Assembly (NCBI RefSeq): GCF_017302985.1
Contig: NZ_JAFIMU010000003.1
Location: 1-64,000, forward strand
Direction of reading: 5' to 3'
Origin: Corallococcus macrosporus
Lineage (GTDB): Bacteria; Myxococcota; Myxococcia; Myxococcales; Myxococcaceae
Length of the DNA stretch: 64,000 nucleotides
This document shows, in pieces, positions 33,584 through 41,691 of the stretch. The notes under the pieces were generated by a model. That model saw only the letters and a program-made list of their open reading frames with translations, had not been told where the DNA came from and ran no database searches. Each line of letters begins with the position of its first letter. The first letter of the stretch is position 1. Made by a program: the position numbers and the translations under genes.

Positions 33584-34708
33584 CTACCGGGGGAGCAGGT
33601 CCTCGGGAACGGAGCGCTGCAGGATGATGCGGTTCATGAAGCCGACGTCCTCGTTCTGGTAGCGGGCGGAGCCCACCAGGAAGCCCTGGGCCACCAGGAC
33701 GTTGGTCACCTGGTCGCGGGTGATGGGCCGCAGGTTGTAGACCTTCCCGAAGTGCGTCGTCTTCTCCACGCTCACGACGCGCTCACGCGTGCCGTCCTGG
33801 CGCAGCAGCTCGTCATCCACCTTCAGGTCCGCCGCGCGAACCATCCGGCCCTCGCTGTTGACCACCGGGTGCTCGTTGGTCAGCCGCAGCTTGCCGCCAT
33901 TCTCGGTGAGGATGGTGTAGAGCAGGTGCTCGCTGTCGCGCGTCTCCGACGTGTAGCTGTAGACGTGGTTCGTCTGGAGTTGCACGTCGTCCAGCGTGGA
34001 GTCCGGCGTCAGGGTGACGATGTCCACCTGCTGCTCCTGGACCGCCTTGGAGATGGGCACCGTGCCCTGGCTGAACAACAGCTCCTGGTCCGGCGCGTAG
34101 CAACTGGACTCGCAGTTCGCCACGACGAAGAAGATTCCGCCGGTGTACAGCGTGTCGCCCTTGGCGTCGGAGTTGGTGTCCCGGTAGAGGCGGCAGTCGG
34201 TGGTGTCCGTCGGGTGCGGATAGAGCGGCGTCCCGGAGCCCGCGGGCAGCGACGTCTCGAAGGTCGGGTAGAGCGGCCGCGCGCGGGCCACGGTCGTGGG
34301 CGCGGGGTTCCACTTGAAGTACCCCGTGGTGAGGCCCGTGGTCTCCGCCTCCACCTTGAGGATGGGCGTCGCGTCATACATCGCGATCGCGTAGTAGTAA
34401 TTCACCCTGTAGCCCTGCGAGTTGCCTGTGTAGGCCCGCAGGGTGTCCTTCTCGATGTACTCCTTGGCGGGCGCGAAGTTGGTGTCGAAGGTCGTGGTGG
34501 AGGCCACCCAGTTCGAGGGGCCCGCGGGGTTGAGGTTGGTGAGCAGACCGCACCTGCGAGCCCATTCGGCGCGCACGATGGCCTGGCTTGGCGTCAGGCT
34601 GTCGACGTTGCAGCGCCACTCCTGCTGGGTCTGCGCGCCTGCCACGGTCGGGAACAGCGCGACGGCGGCCGCGCCCCCCAGGACGATTCTGAAGACAGAC
34701 TTGGACAT
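33584..34708 (-). CDS. Secreted Hint-domain protein 1
   Basis: A 374-residue protein with a Sec signal (MSKSVFRIVLGGAAAVALFP). The shared N-terminal domain (about residues 30-200) starts WRCNVDSLTPSQAIVRAEWA and includes YDATPILKVEAETTGLTTGY, LYPTFE and GSGTPLYPHPTDTTDCRLY. The C-terminal domain reads as a Hint self-splicing fold. The putative nucleophile Cys203 is in ANCESSCYAPDQELLFSQG, block B is RLTNEHPVV (Thr277-x2-His280), and then come VYNL (323-326) and LVAQGFLVGS. The last segment lacks the His-Asn of inteins and resembles the Hedgehog C-terminus. It would be exported, then cut itself at Cys203, releasing the N-terminal domain or attaching it to a nucleophile. That reaction is inference. 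Confidence 0.77.
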   Translation of the reverse strand: MSKSVFRIVLGGAAAVALFPTVAGAQTQQEWRCNVDSLTPSQAIVRAEWARRCGLLTNLNPAGPSNWVASTTTFDTNFAPAKEYIEKDTLRAYTGNSQGYRVNYYYAIAMYDATPILKVEAETTGLTTGYFKWNPAPTTVARARPLYPTFETSLPAGSGTPLYPHPTDTTDCRLYRDTNSDAKGDTLYTGGIFFVVANCESSCYAPDQELLFSQGTVPISKAVQEQQVDIVTLTPDSTLDDVQLQTNHVYSYTSETRDSEHLLYTILTENGGKLRLTNEHPVVNSEGRMVRAADLKVDDELLRQDGTRERVVSVEKTTHFGKVYNLRPITRDQVTNVLVAQGFLVGSARYQNEDVGFMNRIILQRSVPEDLLPR

Positions 34709-34791
34709 GGAATTCCCCTTCTTGGACAGACTGCCGCCCCCTCGTGTTTCAGCAGACCACCACCTGAACCTCCCCAGGGGGCGCGGGAGGC

Positions 34792-36009
34792 CTACTCCGG
34801 CAGCACTTCCGCCGGGATGCCACGCTGTCGCAGGACGCGGTTGAGCTGCTCCACGTCCTCGTTCTGGGGGCGGGACAGGCCCACCACGTACCCTTGAGAC
34901 AGCAGCAGCCGCGACACCGGATCCCTTGCATCCGGCTGGACGGCGTAGATCCTGGCGGACTGTGTCGTCTGTTTCACCGTCACGATGCGGTCCGGCGTCC
35001 CATCCATGCGCAGCAACGCATCCCCGGGCCGCAGCGACTCCGCCTTCACCAGCCGGCCGTCGCTCGTGAGGACGGGTTGCTCGCGCGTCACCCGCAGCAG
35101 GCCTCCGGACTCCGTGAAGAATTCATGGAAGCGGTGCTCGCTGTCGCCCAGGTCCGTCGTGTCGCTGGGCACGGGACTGACGCGCAGCACCGGGTTCTCC
35201 AGCGTGGCCTCGGGCCCCAGGACCGTCAGCTCCTCACGGCCCGCATGCGCGGCGTCCTGGGGGGCCGTGCCGTCATGGCCCAACATCAGCAACTGGTCCC
35301 CCGGGTGACAGCCGGACTCGCAGTAGGCCACCGCGTAGAAGGGCCGCTCGACCGTCTTGATGACGATGCGGCAACCGTCCCGGATGATGCCCTCCGGACC
35401 GGCAGGCTCGTCTTCCGCCCCCTGCAGGTACTCGATGGGCTCATCGTCACAGACGGTGGTCCGGGTCGTGGTCACCCACGGCGTGGTGCCCGCCGTGTCG
35501 CTGAAGAGGCGGCAGTCATTCGTGTTGGTGGGGTGGGGATACAGGGGCGTGCCGCTGCCCGCGACGTTGGTGCTCTCGAAGGTGGGGTAGAGCGGCCGCG
35601 CGCGCGGCGTCGTGTGGGACCACTTCCAGTAGCCGGTCGTGCCTCCGCTGGTCTCCTGGAACACGGAGTACATCGGCGTCGCGTCGTAGAGCGAGCGGGC
35701 GTGGTAGTAGTTGACGTTGTTGTAGTGCGTGTTGCCCGTGTACGCGTGGCTCGTGTCGGCCTCGCGGTATTCCTTGGCCCACGCGTAGCCGGTGTCGAAG
35801 GCCGCGGTCGAGGAGAACCAGGCCGCCGCGCCCCCCGTGTTCCGCCACAGCCCACACCGCCGGGCCCACTCGGAGCGCGCGATGGCCTGGTCGATCGTGA
35901 GGAAGTCGCTGCCGCACCGGGCCTGCTGCGGGTCCTGCGCCAGGGCGGAGCAGGGCAGCAGGCCGAGCGCGAGGACCTTCAGGGCCTGGGCAAGGTGGGG
36001 GCTTCGCAT
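34792..36009 (-). CDS. Secreted Hint-domain protein 2, catalytic His replaced
   Basis: A 405-residue paralogue of the neighbouring Hint proteins. The signal is MRSPHLAQALKVLALGLLPC and the shared N-terminal domain is recognisable (RARPLYPTFEST, SGTPLYPHP). It has an insertion of about 30 residues before the Hint part (VCDDEPIEYLQGAEDEPAG). The putative nucleophile Cys234 is kept (CESGCHPGDQLLML). Block B reads VTREQPVL, so Gln311 (CAA; TTG at 35077-35079 on the plus strand) replaces the catalytic His. The VYNL motif is also changed, to IYAV. It is therefore probably slow or inactive in self-processing, unless another residue substitutes. It lies 83 bases upstream of Hint gene 1 and 27 bases downstream of the haem-propeller gene. 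Confidence 0.77.
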   Translation of the reverse strand: MRSPHLAQALKVLALGLLPCSALAQDPQQARCGSDFLTIDQAIARSEWARRCGLWRNTGGAAAWFSSTAAFDTGYAWAKEYREADTSHAYTGNTHYNNVNYYHARSLYDATPMYSVFQETSGGTTGYWKWSHTTPRARPLYPTFESTNVAGSGTPLYPHPTNTNDCRLFSDTAGTTPWVTTTRTTVCDDEPIEYLQGAEDEPAGPEGIIRDGCRIVIKTVERPFYAVAYCESGCHPGDQLLMLGHDGTAPQDAAHAGREELTVLGPEATLENPVLRVSPVPSDTTDLGDSEHRFHEFFTESGGLLRVTREQPVLTSDGRLVKAESLRPGDALLRMDGTPDRIVTVKQTTQSARIYAVQPDARDPVSRLLLSQGYVVGLSRPQNEDVEQLNRVLRQRGIPAEVLPE

Positions 36010-36036
36010 GGGGCTCTCCGTGCGGCGGGGGCGCGG

Positions 36037-38163
36037 CTACTTCGTCTTCGCCATCACGGTTCCGGGGCCGCGGTTCTCGGTCCACACGACGTGGTCCCCG
36101 CCCACCGCCACGCTGGTGAGGTTGAACGTGGGGGTGAAGGCCTGCACCGCGGTGCCACCGCCCACCGGCACGCGGAGGATGCGCCCCGGCACCGCGTCCT
36201 CGGCCAGCCATACCTGCGTGCCGTCACTGGCCAGGCCCGTGATGGAGGCGCGCGTGAGCAGCGTGGACACGGTGCCTCCGCCCTTGGGCATCTTGCGGAT
36301 GGCATCCCCCTCCTGCCAGTAGACGCTGCCGCCATCCACGGTGATGCGGCCCGTGACGTTGGTGCGCTGGGTGATGACGTCCGAGCGGGTCCCGCCCTGG
36401 GTGGACATCTTCCGGAGGGCGCCGCCCTCGGTCCAGAACAGGGTCGTCCCGTCCGTGGCGATGCCGCCCAGCCCGGTGATGCCGCTGGCCAGGACCGTGG
36501 GCGCGGCGAGCGGCGTGGCCACCGGCAGCTTGAGGATGGAGCCCGCGGCTTCCGTCCAGTACAGGTGGGTGCCGTCGGTCGCGATGGCCATCGGCTCGTT
36601 GCGGTTGAAGGCCATCAACTGCTCGCCGCCGCCGTCCAGTGACGCGCGCATCACCACGCCGCCCGCGCGGCGCTCCACCCAGTAGGCGAAGCGGCCGTCC
36701 GACGCGGTGCCGGACAGGTTGAAGCGCGAGGGGGGCGTGAGCGGGTGCTCCGCGTTGAGGAAGTCCTCCATCACCTGCTTGCGGAACGGGATGAACGTCT
36801 GGGTGAGCGCGCTGGAGAGGAAGAACCGGTTGCCGTCCGGGCCCGGCTCCTGGAACTCCAGGTTGTGGATGAAGCCCGCGGCGCTGGGGAAGCGCAGGGT
36901 GCTGCCGTCCGGCAGGGTGCCCACGTCCGCGCTGTCGCTGCGCTGATGACAGCCACTGCAGGACAGCGCCTGCGCCCGGGCGACAATCTGCGTGGGCGTC
37001 AGGTCGCTGCCAATCATGTCGAGCCGGGACTGGATGTCATTGCGGAAGCCGCTGGGCCCGGTCCCGAAGCGCAGGCTGTACTCGTCCACGGCATTGAAGG
37101 TGCTGGAGTCGCCCTGGGCGGCGTTGAATTGATCCGGCACCGCGTAGTTGAAGGTGTTGAGGTTGTTGGTGGCCAGCGCGGGCACCTGGGTGAGGAAGTG
37201 CGCGCGGAAGCTGGCGGCCAGCGGGTGCGTGGAGGCGGGGTTGAACAGCTCGCCGAACGGGTTGGTCTTCACCGTCACCGGGGCGAACTTCAGGGTGCAC
37301 ACCCCGCCCGGGCACTGCCGCTGGAGCTTGAACTCCTTGAGCACCCACAGGGGCTCGATGAACACGTTGAAGCGCACCTGGCCGGTGCCGTCCGGGTTGA
37401 GGCCGTAGTTGTTGATGTGGAACACCGGCGAGAAGCCGGGCAGGCCCGTGAAGTAGAAGTCGCGCAGGGCAATGCCGCGGTCGGTGACGTTCTTCGCGCT
37501 CAGGTCGCGCCAGAAGGTCTGCACGGGGCGGCAGCCGTCGAGCCCCAGGTCCGGACGGGGATTGGGAAGCGAGGCCTCCAGGATGAGGAAGGCGCGGCCC
37601 GCGCCTCCGGACGTCTTGCCGAAGACGACCCGGTATTCACCGCAGTGGGCCCCGGAGACGGGCGCCAGGTCGAAGCGGTTGAAGAGGCCGATGGCGGAGT
37701 AGGAGTTGAGGGTCGTGGGGCTGTTGGCCGCCGCCTGGGCGCCCTCCTGGGGACGGCAGCCATACGGAAAGCCGTTGAGCGAGCCTCCGTTGTCATTGCA
37801 GTGCGCCCCCGGCTGCAGGTCCGGCTGGCCGGGGGAGGGGTTCTGCGTGTCCCAGAGCTGGCGGAAGAGCTGGGTGGCGTTGAGCCCCGTGCCCCCGTTC
37901 TGGGTGACGAGCTGCTGCAGGACGTTGGAGAGGGCGAAGTGGGCCAGGATGGAGGCCTCCGTCACCGCCACGGACTTGCGCCCGTCGACCGTCTGGGAGG
38001 CCAGGGCCGTCAACTCCCGCGCCTGCGAGGTGATGCCAATGCCTCCCCGCTCGGAGAAGGGCGCGGAGGGAGTGGACTCGGCGTCAACGGTTCCGGGCGG
38101 CTGACAGCCGGTCCCCAGGAGGGCTCCCGCGGCGAGGAGCGCGCGCGACCAGTGCTTGAACAT
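36037..38163 (-). CDS. Haem-c and beta-propeller lipoprotein (paralogue A)
   Basis: A 708-residue lipoprotein (MFKHWSRALLAAGALLGTGC). The long N-terminal part includes GLFNRFDLAPVSGAHCGEYR, RPVQTFWRDLS and FHINNYGLNPDGTGQVRFN. One haem-c motif, ALSCSGCHQRS, lies near residue 400. The C-terminal part is a propeller with repeated blades of the form MAIATDGTHLYWTEAAGSIL, GGIATDGTTLFWTEGGALRK and ITVDGGSVYWQEGDAIRKM. It is a close paralogue of the gene at 42882-44996. The single CxxCH implies one covalent haem, so it may take part in electron transfer or sensing. It starts 18 bases downstream of SBBP B and is followed by Hint gene 2, fitting one transcript. Confidence 0.8.
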   Translation of the reverse strand: MFKHWSRALLAAGALLGTGCQPPGTVDAESTPSAPFSERGGIGITSQARELTALASQTVDGRKSVAVTEASILAHFALSNVLQQLVTQNGGTGLNATQLFRQLWDTQNPSPGQPDLQPGAHCNDNGGSLNGFPYGCRPQEGAQAAANSPTTLNSYSAIGLFNRFDLAPVSGAHCGEYRVVFGKTSGGAGRAFLILEASLPNPRPDLGLDGCRPVQTFWRDLSAKNVTDRGIALRDFYFTGLPGFSPVFHINNYGLNPDGTGQVRFNVFIEPLWVLKEFKLQRQCPGGVCTLKFAPVTVKTNPFGELFNPASTHPLAASFRAHFLTQVPALATNNLNTFNYAVPDQFNAAQGDSSTFNAVDEYSLRFGTGPSGFRNDIQSRLDMIGSDLTPTQIVARAQALSCSGCHQRSDSADVGTLPDGSTLRFPSAAGFIHNLEFQEPGPDGNRFFLSSALTQTFIPFRKQVMEDFLNAEHPLTPPSRFNLSGTASDGRFAYWVERRAGGVVMRASLDGGGEQLMAFNRNEPMAIATDGTHLYWTEAAGSILKLPVATPLAAPTVLASGITGLGGIATDGTTLFWTEGGALRKMSTQGGTRSDVITQRTNVTGRITVDGGSVYWQEGDAIRKMPKGGGTVSTLLTRASITGLASDGTQVWLAEDAVPGRILRVPVGGGTAVQAFTPTFNLTSVAVGGDHVVWTENRGPGTVMAKTK

Positions 38164-38181
38164 GTCAGGTCTTCCTTTGGA

Positions 38182-39555
38182 TTAGAGCGGAGGCGACTGG
38201 GGCTGGGGGACGTCCACCTTGAGCAGGAACATGTCGCGGCTGCCCTGGTGCTGGCGGCCGGGCACGAGCGCGCCCTCGGTGTGGCCCGCCAGGAAGACCC
38301 TTCCGCACGGGTCCACCCAGATGGCCGTCGCCTGATCATTGCCGGCGGTGCCGCGCTGCCACGTTCCCCGCAGGCGCCCGTCCGCGCTGAAGCGCAGCAC
38401 GAACAGGTCCCGGGCACCCTGGTTGGTGAAGCCCGGGAAGCTGCCCTGGGTGGCGCCCGCGACGTAGAGGTCGCCGTTGGGCGCGCGGGCGAGCGCGGTG
38501 ACCAGCTCACTGCCCGCCGTGCCCACCGTCCGCAGCCACTGGACCTGTCCGTCGGCGGGGTTGAGCTGCGCGACGAAGATGTCCACCTCTCCCGCGTTGG
38601 GGACGCCCGGCTCCAGGGGCATCTGGCTGGAGCCCGCGAGGATGAGCTGGTTGTCGGGCGTCAGCAGCAGCTCGTCCGCCTCGGTGGCCACGGGCGCGAT
38701 GACGCTCGTCCAGACGACACCGCCATCCGCGGGGTTGAGGCGCCGGACGAACGCGCCGCCGGGCCCCTCGCTGTCGGCGAAGAACTTGAAGCCGGACGCG
38801 AACAGCGCGTCCCCGCTGGGGCTGGCCGTGAAGCCCGTCAGCCGGTCCGGGTTGGACTCCACGGTGGACGCGAACTTCCAGGCCGCGCTGGAGGAGAAGC
38901 CATTGCCGTCCCGGTTGATGCGGGTGACGAAGCCATTCTCCGAGTCCAGCACCACGCGGTTCTCGACGTACAGGTCCTCGTAGCCGGCGACGAACACGCT
39001 GCCATTGGGATGGACGGCGACCTTCAGCGGATGCTGCGGGCGCTCGTTGCCCTGCTGCACGGTCCGCTTCTTGTTGCCCTTGGCATCCAGCTGCGACACG
39101 AAGAGGTCGAACTGTCCCCGGTTGGTGGAGTTCTCCAGCGCGCCCGTGGTGCGGCCCACCACCGTCAGCAGCCCCAGGGACTCGTTGCCCACGATGTGCT
39201 CGGCGACGTCCGTGCCCCCCGTGTCCACGACCTCCGTGCGGTCCAGCGACCCGTTGGGGTTGAAGCGCAGCACCACCGCCCGCGAGTTGTCCGAGGGCTC
39301 GATGTTCGTCTTGCCCAGGCTCCCGCGGTCATAGCCCGCGACATAGACGGCGCCGGAGCTGCCGGCCCAGACGGAGAGCGCCTCGTCCGCGCTGGCGGTG
39401 CCGCCCTGGTAGTCCTGCTGCCAGGCCGTCTGGCACGTGCCCGCGGGCTCCTCGGGTTCGTCGTCACCCGTACAGCCCACCGTCCCCAGCACGCCCATGG
39501 CCATCACCAGCCCCCACCCCTTGCGCGTGCTCCGGCTCTCTCTGTGTTGCGACAC
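38182..39555 (-). CDS. SBBP-like beta-propeller lipoprotein (paralogue B)
   Basis: A ~457-residue protein that parallels SBBP A: VYVAGYDRGSLGKTNIEPSD, VVGRTTGALENSTNRGQFDL, DRLTGFTASPSGDALFASGF, SVIAPVATEADELLLTPD and RDMFLLKVD. The lipobox LGTVGC follows the hydrophobic stretch MAMGVLGTVG. I chose the GTG at 39555 because AGGTGG lies six bases upstream; an ATG at 39588 (MPRTNNNRWW) is the main alternative. Unlike paralogue A it has no Asp-Ala-Gly linker. It is likely surface-attached. It is the last gene of the first tandem block, and 18 bases later the haem-propeller A gene begins the second block. Confidence 0.78.
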   Translation of the reverse strand: MSQHRESRSTRKGWGLVMAMGVLGTVGCTGDDEPEEPAGTCQTAWQQDYQGGTASADEALSVWAGSSGAVYVAGYDRGSLGKTNIEPSDNSRAVVLRFNPNGSLDRTEVVDTGGTDVAEHIVGNESLGLLTVVGRTTGALENSTNRGQFDLFVSQLDAKGNKKRTVQQGNERPQHPLKVAVHPNGSVFVAGYEDLYVENRVVLDSENGFVTRINRDGNGFSSSAAWKFASTVESNPDRLTGFTASPSGDALFASGFKFFADSEGPGGAFVRRLNPADGGVVWTSVIAPVATEADELLLTPDNQLILAGSSQMPLEPGVPNAGEVDIFVAQLNPADGQVQWLRTVGTAGSELVTALARAPNGDLYVAGATQGSFPGFTNQGARDLFVLRFSADGRLRGTWQRGTAGNDQATAIWVDPCGRVFLAGHTEGALVPGRQHQGSRDMFLLKVDVPQPQSPPL

Positions 39556-39632
39556 TGACCACCACCTGTTGTTGTTTGTGCGGGGCATGGACCATCCATG
39601 CAATGGAAGACACGGGATGCGGGAGCGGGGCC

Positions 39633-40421
39633 TCAAGGCGCGGCGGAGTTGCGGGCCTGGGCCTGCATCTCCAGGCGGATCTGCTCCTCCTGGGTGCGGC
39701 GGCGCTGCTCCTCCTGCGCCATCCACCCGGTGAGCTTCTCCATGTTGGTGCCCCGGGCGCGCTCACCCAACGCGAGCGCCCGCTGCATGTCGTGCTCCGC
39801 CAGCAGGCGGTACATCTCCATCTTCCCGCCCGCGAGCATGTAGCGGCGCTCGGTGTCCTGGGCGCCGAAGATGTTCTGCTGGAGGATGATGTCCTCGGCG
39901 TGCGCGAGCAGCTGGTCGCGCTGGGGGTTGTCCTTCCACGCGAGCGCGGCCTTGAAGTAGTCCACCTCCATCAGCCGCTCGTACTGCTCCTGGGGCTGCA
40001 CCTCGCCGCGGCCTGGATCCTTCAGGCGGTCGGCCATGGTCTTCATCATCTCCGGCCCGGAGAGCAGCTTGCGGTACTCGTCGCGGCCCTGCGCGTCGAG
40101 CAGCACGTGCTTGTGGTAGTGCATGAACAGCCCCAGCGGCTTGTTGTCCTCCAGCGCCTGGGCGATCAGCTCCTTGGGCATCAGCGGAGGGCGCTCGGTG
40201 CCAGGGGGCGGTGCCTCCGCCTCGAGCAGGGGAGGCGCCTTCTCACGGGGACGCGGCGGGATGGGGGCCGCCGCGGCGGGCGGGGCGGCGGGCGGGCGCG
40301 GGGCCTCGGCCACGGGGGCGGCTTCAGGCGCGGGCGCTTCCTCTCCCGTCCAGAGCCAGACGCCTCCCACGACCGCCAGCAGGGCCAACCCCAGGACCAT
40401 CCACGAACGGCTGCGCTTCAT
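39633..40421 (-). CDS. Membrane-anchored protein with Pro-rich linker and helical domain
   Basis: A 262-residue protein starting MKRSRSWMVLGLALLAVVGG, one N-terminal membrane helix that leaves the rest outside. A Pro/Ala-rich linker (EAPRPPAAPPAAAAPIPPRP) precedes a mostly helical, charged domain: LFMHYHKHVLLDAQG, RDEYRKLLSGPEMM and MAQEEQRRRTQEEQIRLEMQ. The start at 40421 is preceded by GGGAGGAGAGCACC. It occurs only in the first block, between Hint gene 3 and SBBP B. It may be an inner-membrane partner for the exported Hint proteins. No family is recognised. The weakly coiled C-terminus suggests oligomerisation. Confidence 0.72.
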   Translation of the reverse strand: MKRSRSWMVLGLALLAVVGGVWLWTGEEAPAPEAAPVAEAPRPPAAPPAAAAPIPPRPREKAPPLLEAEAPPPGTERPPLMPKELIAQALEDNKPLGLFMHYHKHVLLDAQGRDEYRKLLSGPEMMKTMADRLKDPGRGEVQPQEQYERLMEVDYFKAALAWKDNPQRDQLLAHAEDIILQQNIFGAQDTERRYMLAGGKMEMYRLLAEHDMQRALALGERARGTNMEKLTGWMAQEEQRRRTQEEQIRLEMQAQARNSAAP

Positions 40422-40460
40422 GGTGCTCTCCTCCCAACCAAGACATCCAGGACCAGCGGG

Positions 40461-40487
40461 CCCGGGGCCCACGACGGGCCCCGGGCG
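40461..40487 (-). terminator. GC-rich terminator-like hairpin after Hint gene 3
   Basis: The 11-base arms GCCCGGGGCCC (40461-40471) and GGGCCCCGGGC (40477-40487) are perfectly complementary around the loop ACGAC. The element lies 31 bases beyond the stop of Hint gene 3. There is no U-tract, so it may only attenuate transcription or protect the 3' end of the mRNA. Confidence 0.45.
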
Positions 40488-40518
40488 GACTGCGTGTGAC
40501 GGGGGACGCTTCCGGGCG

Positions 40519-41637
40519 CTACTGGGGGAGCGCTTCGGCGGGGATGCCGCGGTACAGGATGATGCGGTTCATGTACTCGACGTCGTCGTTCTGGAAGCGG
40601 GCGGAGCCGACGAGGAAGCCCTGCGCGACGAGGACGTTGGAGACGGGGTCGCGCGCTTCCGGCTTGAGGTTGTAGACCTTGCCGGAGTGGGTGCCCTGCT
40701 CCACGGAGACGATGGCGTCCGGCGTGCCATCCGCGCGCAGCAGCTCATCCCCCACCTTGAGCGTCTGGGCCTGCACCATCCGGCCCTCGCGGTTGAGGAC
40801 GGGGTGCTCGTTGGTGACGCGCAGCTCACCGCCAGACGCGGTGCGCAGGTTGAAGATGATGTGCTCGCTGTCCCGGGTCTCGGACGTGTAGCTGTACACC
40901 TTGCCCTGGGCGAGCTGGGGCGCGTCCAGCGTGGAGTCGGGGCTCAGCGTGACGACGTCCTCGCGGCCCTGCTTCATGGCCTCCAGGATGTTCGCGTCGC
41001 CGCCGCTGAACAGCACGCGCTGATCCGGCGTGTAGCAGGAGGACTCGCAGTAGGCGACGACGAAGAAGCTGCTGCTGTTGGGCACCGGCGTCCCCGTGCC
41101 CGCCGGGTTGCTGTAGAGGCGGCAGTCGTCGGGGTTGGTGGGGTGCGGGAAGAGCTGCGTGCCCGTGCCCACGGAGGCGACGTTCTCGAAGGTGGGGTAC
41201 AGGGGCCTGGGCCGGGTGGCCGTGTGGGACCACTTGAAGTAGTTGGCCGTCGCGCCGGTGGTCTCCTGCGACACGGTGTAGAGCGGCGTCGCGTCGAAGG
41301 TGCCCCACGCGTGGTAGAAGTTGACGTTCCACTGGAACGCGCTTCCGGAGAAGGACTTGTCACCCAGCGGGTTCACCGCGGTGTTGACCTCCTTGTAGTC
41401 CTTGGCGAACTGGAAGGTCGAATCGAACGCGCGCGAGGACAGGAACCACGCCTCGGGGTTGAGGACGTTGCGGATGAGCCCGCACTTGCGCGCCCGCTCG
41501 ATGCGGATGGCGGCCTGCGCGGGCGTGAGGCTGTCGGTGCTGCAACGCCACTCCTGCAAAGGCTCGGCTTGCGCCGCCAGCGGGAAGAGGGACAGTGCCG
41601 CCAGCGCGGCGAGGGGACGTGAAAGGGATGAGGTCAT
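40519..41637 (-). CDS. Secreted Hint-domain protein 3
   Basis: A 372-residue protein with a Sec signal (MTSSLSRPLAALAALSLFPL, then AAQA). The common N-terminal domain is LQEWRCSTDSLTPAQAAIRI, KWSHTATRPRPLYPTFE and GTQLFPHPTNPDDCRLY. The Hint domain keeps Cys201 (CESSCYTPDQRVLFSGG), Thr275-x2-His278 (RVTNEHPVLN), VYNLKPE and LVAQGFLVGS. Processing is therefore expected to be possible. The start at 41637 is set by AAGGAGC upstream. It lies 54 bases after the stop of Hint gene 4 and is probably cotranscribed. Identity to Hint 4 is obvious by eye, so this looks like a recent duplication. Confidence 0.78.
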   Translation of the reverse strand: MTSSLSRPLAALAALSLFPLAAQAEPLQEWRCSTDSLTPAQAAIRIERARKCGLIRNVLNPEAWFLSSRAFDSTFQFAKDYKEVNTAVNPLGDKSFSGSAFQWNVNFYHAWGTFDATPLYTVSQETTGATANYFKWSHTATRPRPLYPTFENVASVGTGTQLFPHPTNPDDCRLYSNPAGTGTPVPNSSSFFVVAYCESSCYTPDQRVLFSGGDANILEAMKQGREDVVTLSPDSTLDAPQLAQGKVYSYTSETRDSEHIIFNLRTASGGELRVTNEHPVLNREGRMVQAQTLKVGDELLRADGTPDAIVSVEQGTHSGKVYNLKPEARDPVSNVLVAQGFLVGSARFQNDDVEYMNRIILYRGIPAEALPQ

Positions 41638-41691
41638 CCTGCTTGCTCCTTGGGTGTTCAGGGACACGGCCAGACAACAGACACCGGGGCG

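Noticed and set aside
36745-39558. A 937-codon plus-strand frame across the haem-propeller A and SBBP B genes
   Set aside because: It spans two real minus-strand genes, is low-complexity, and has no recognisable motif.
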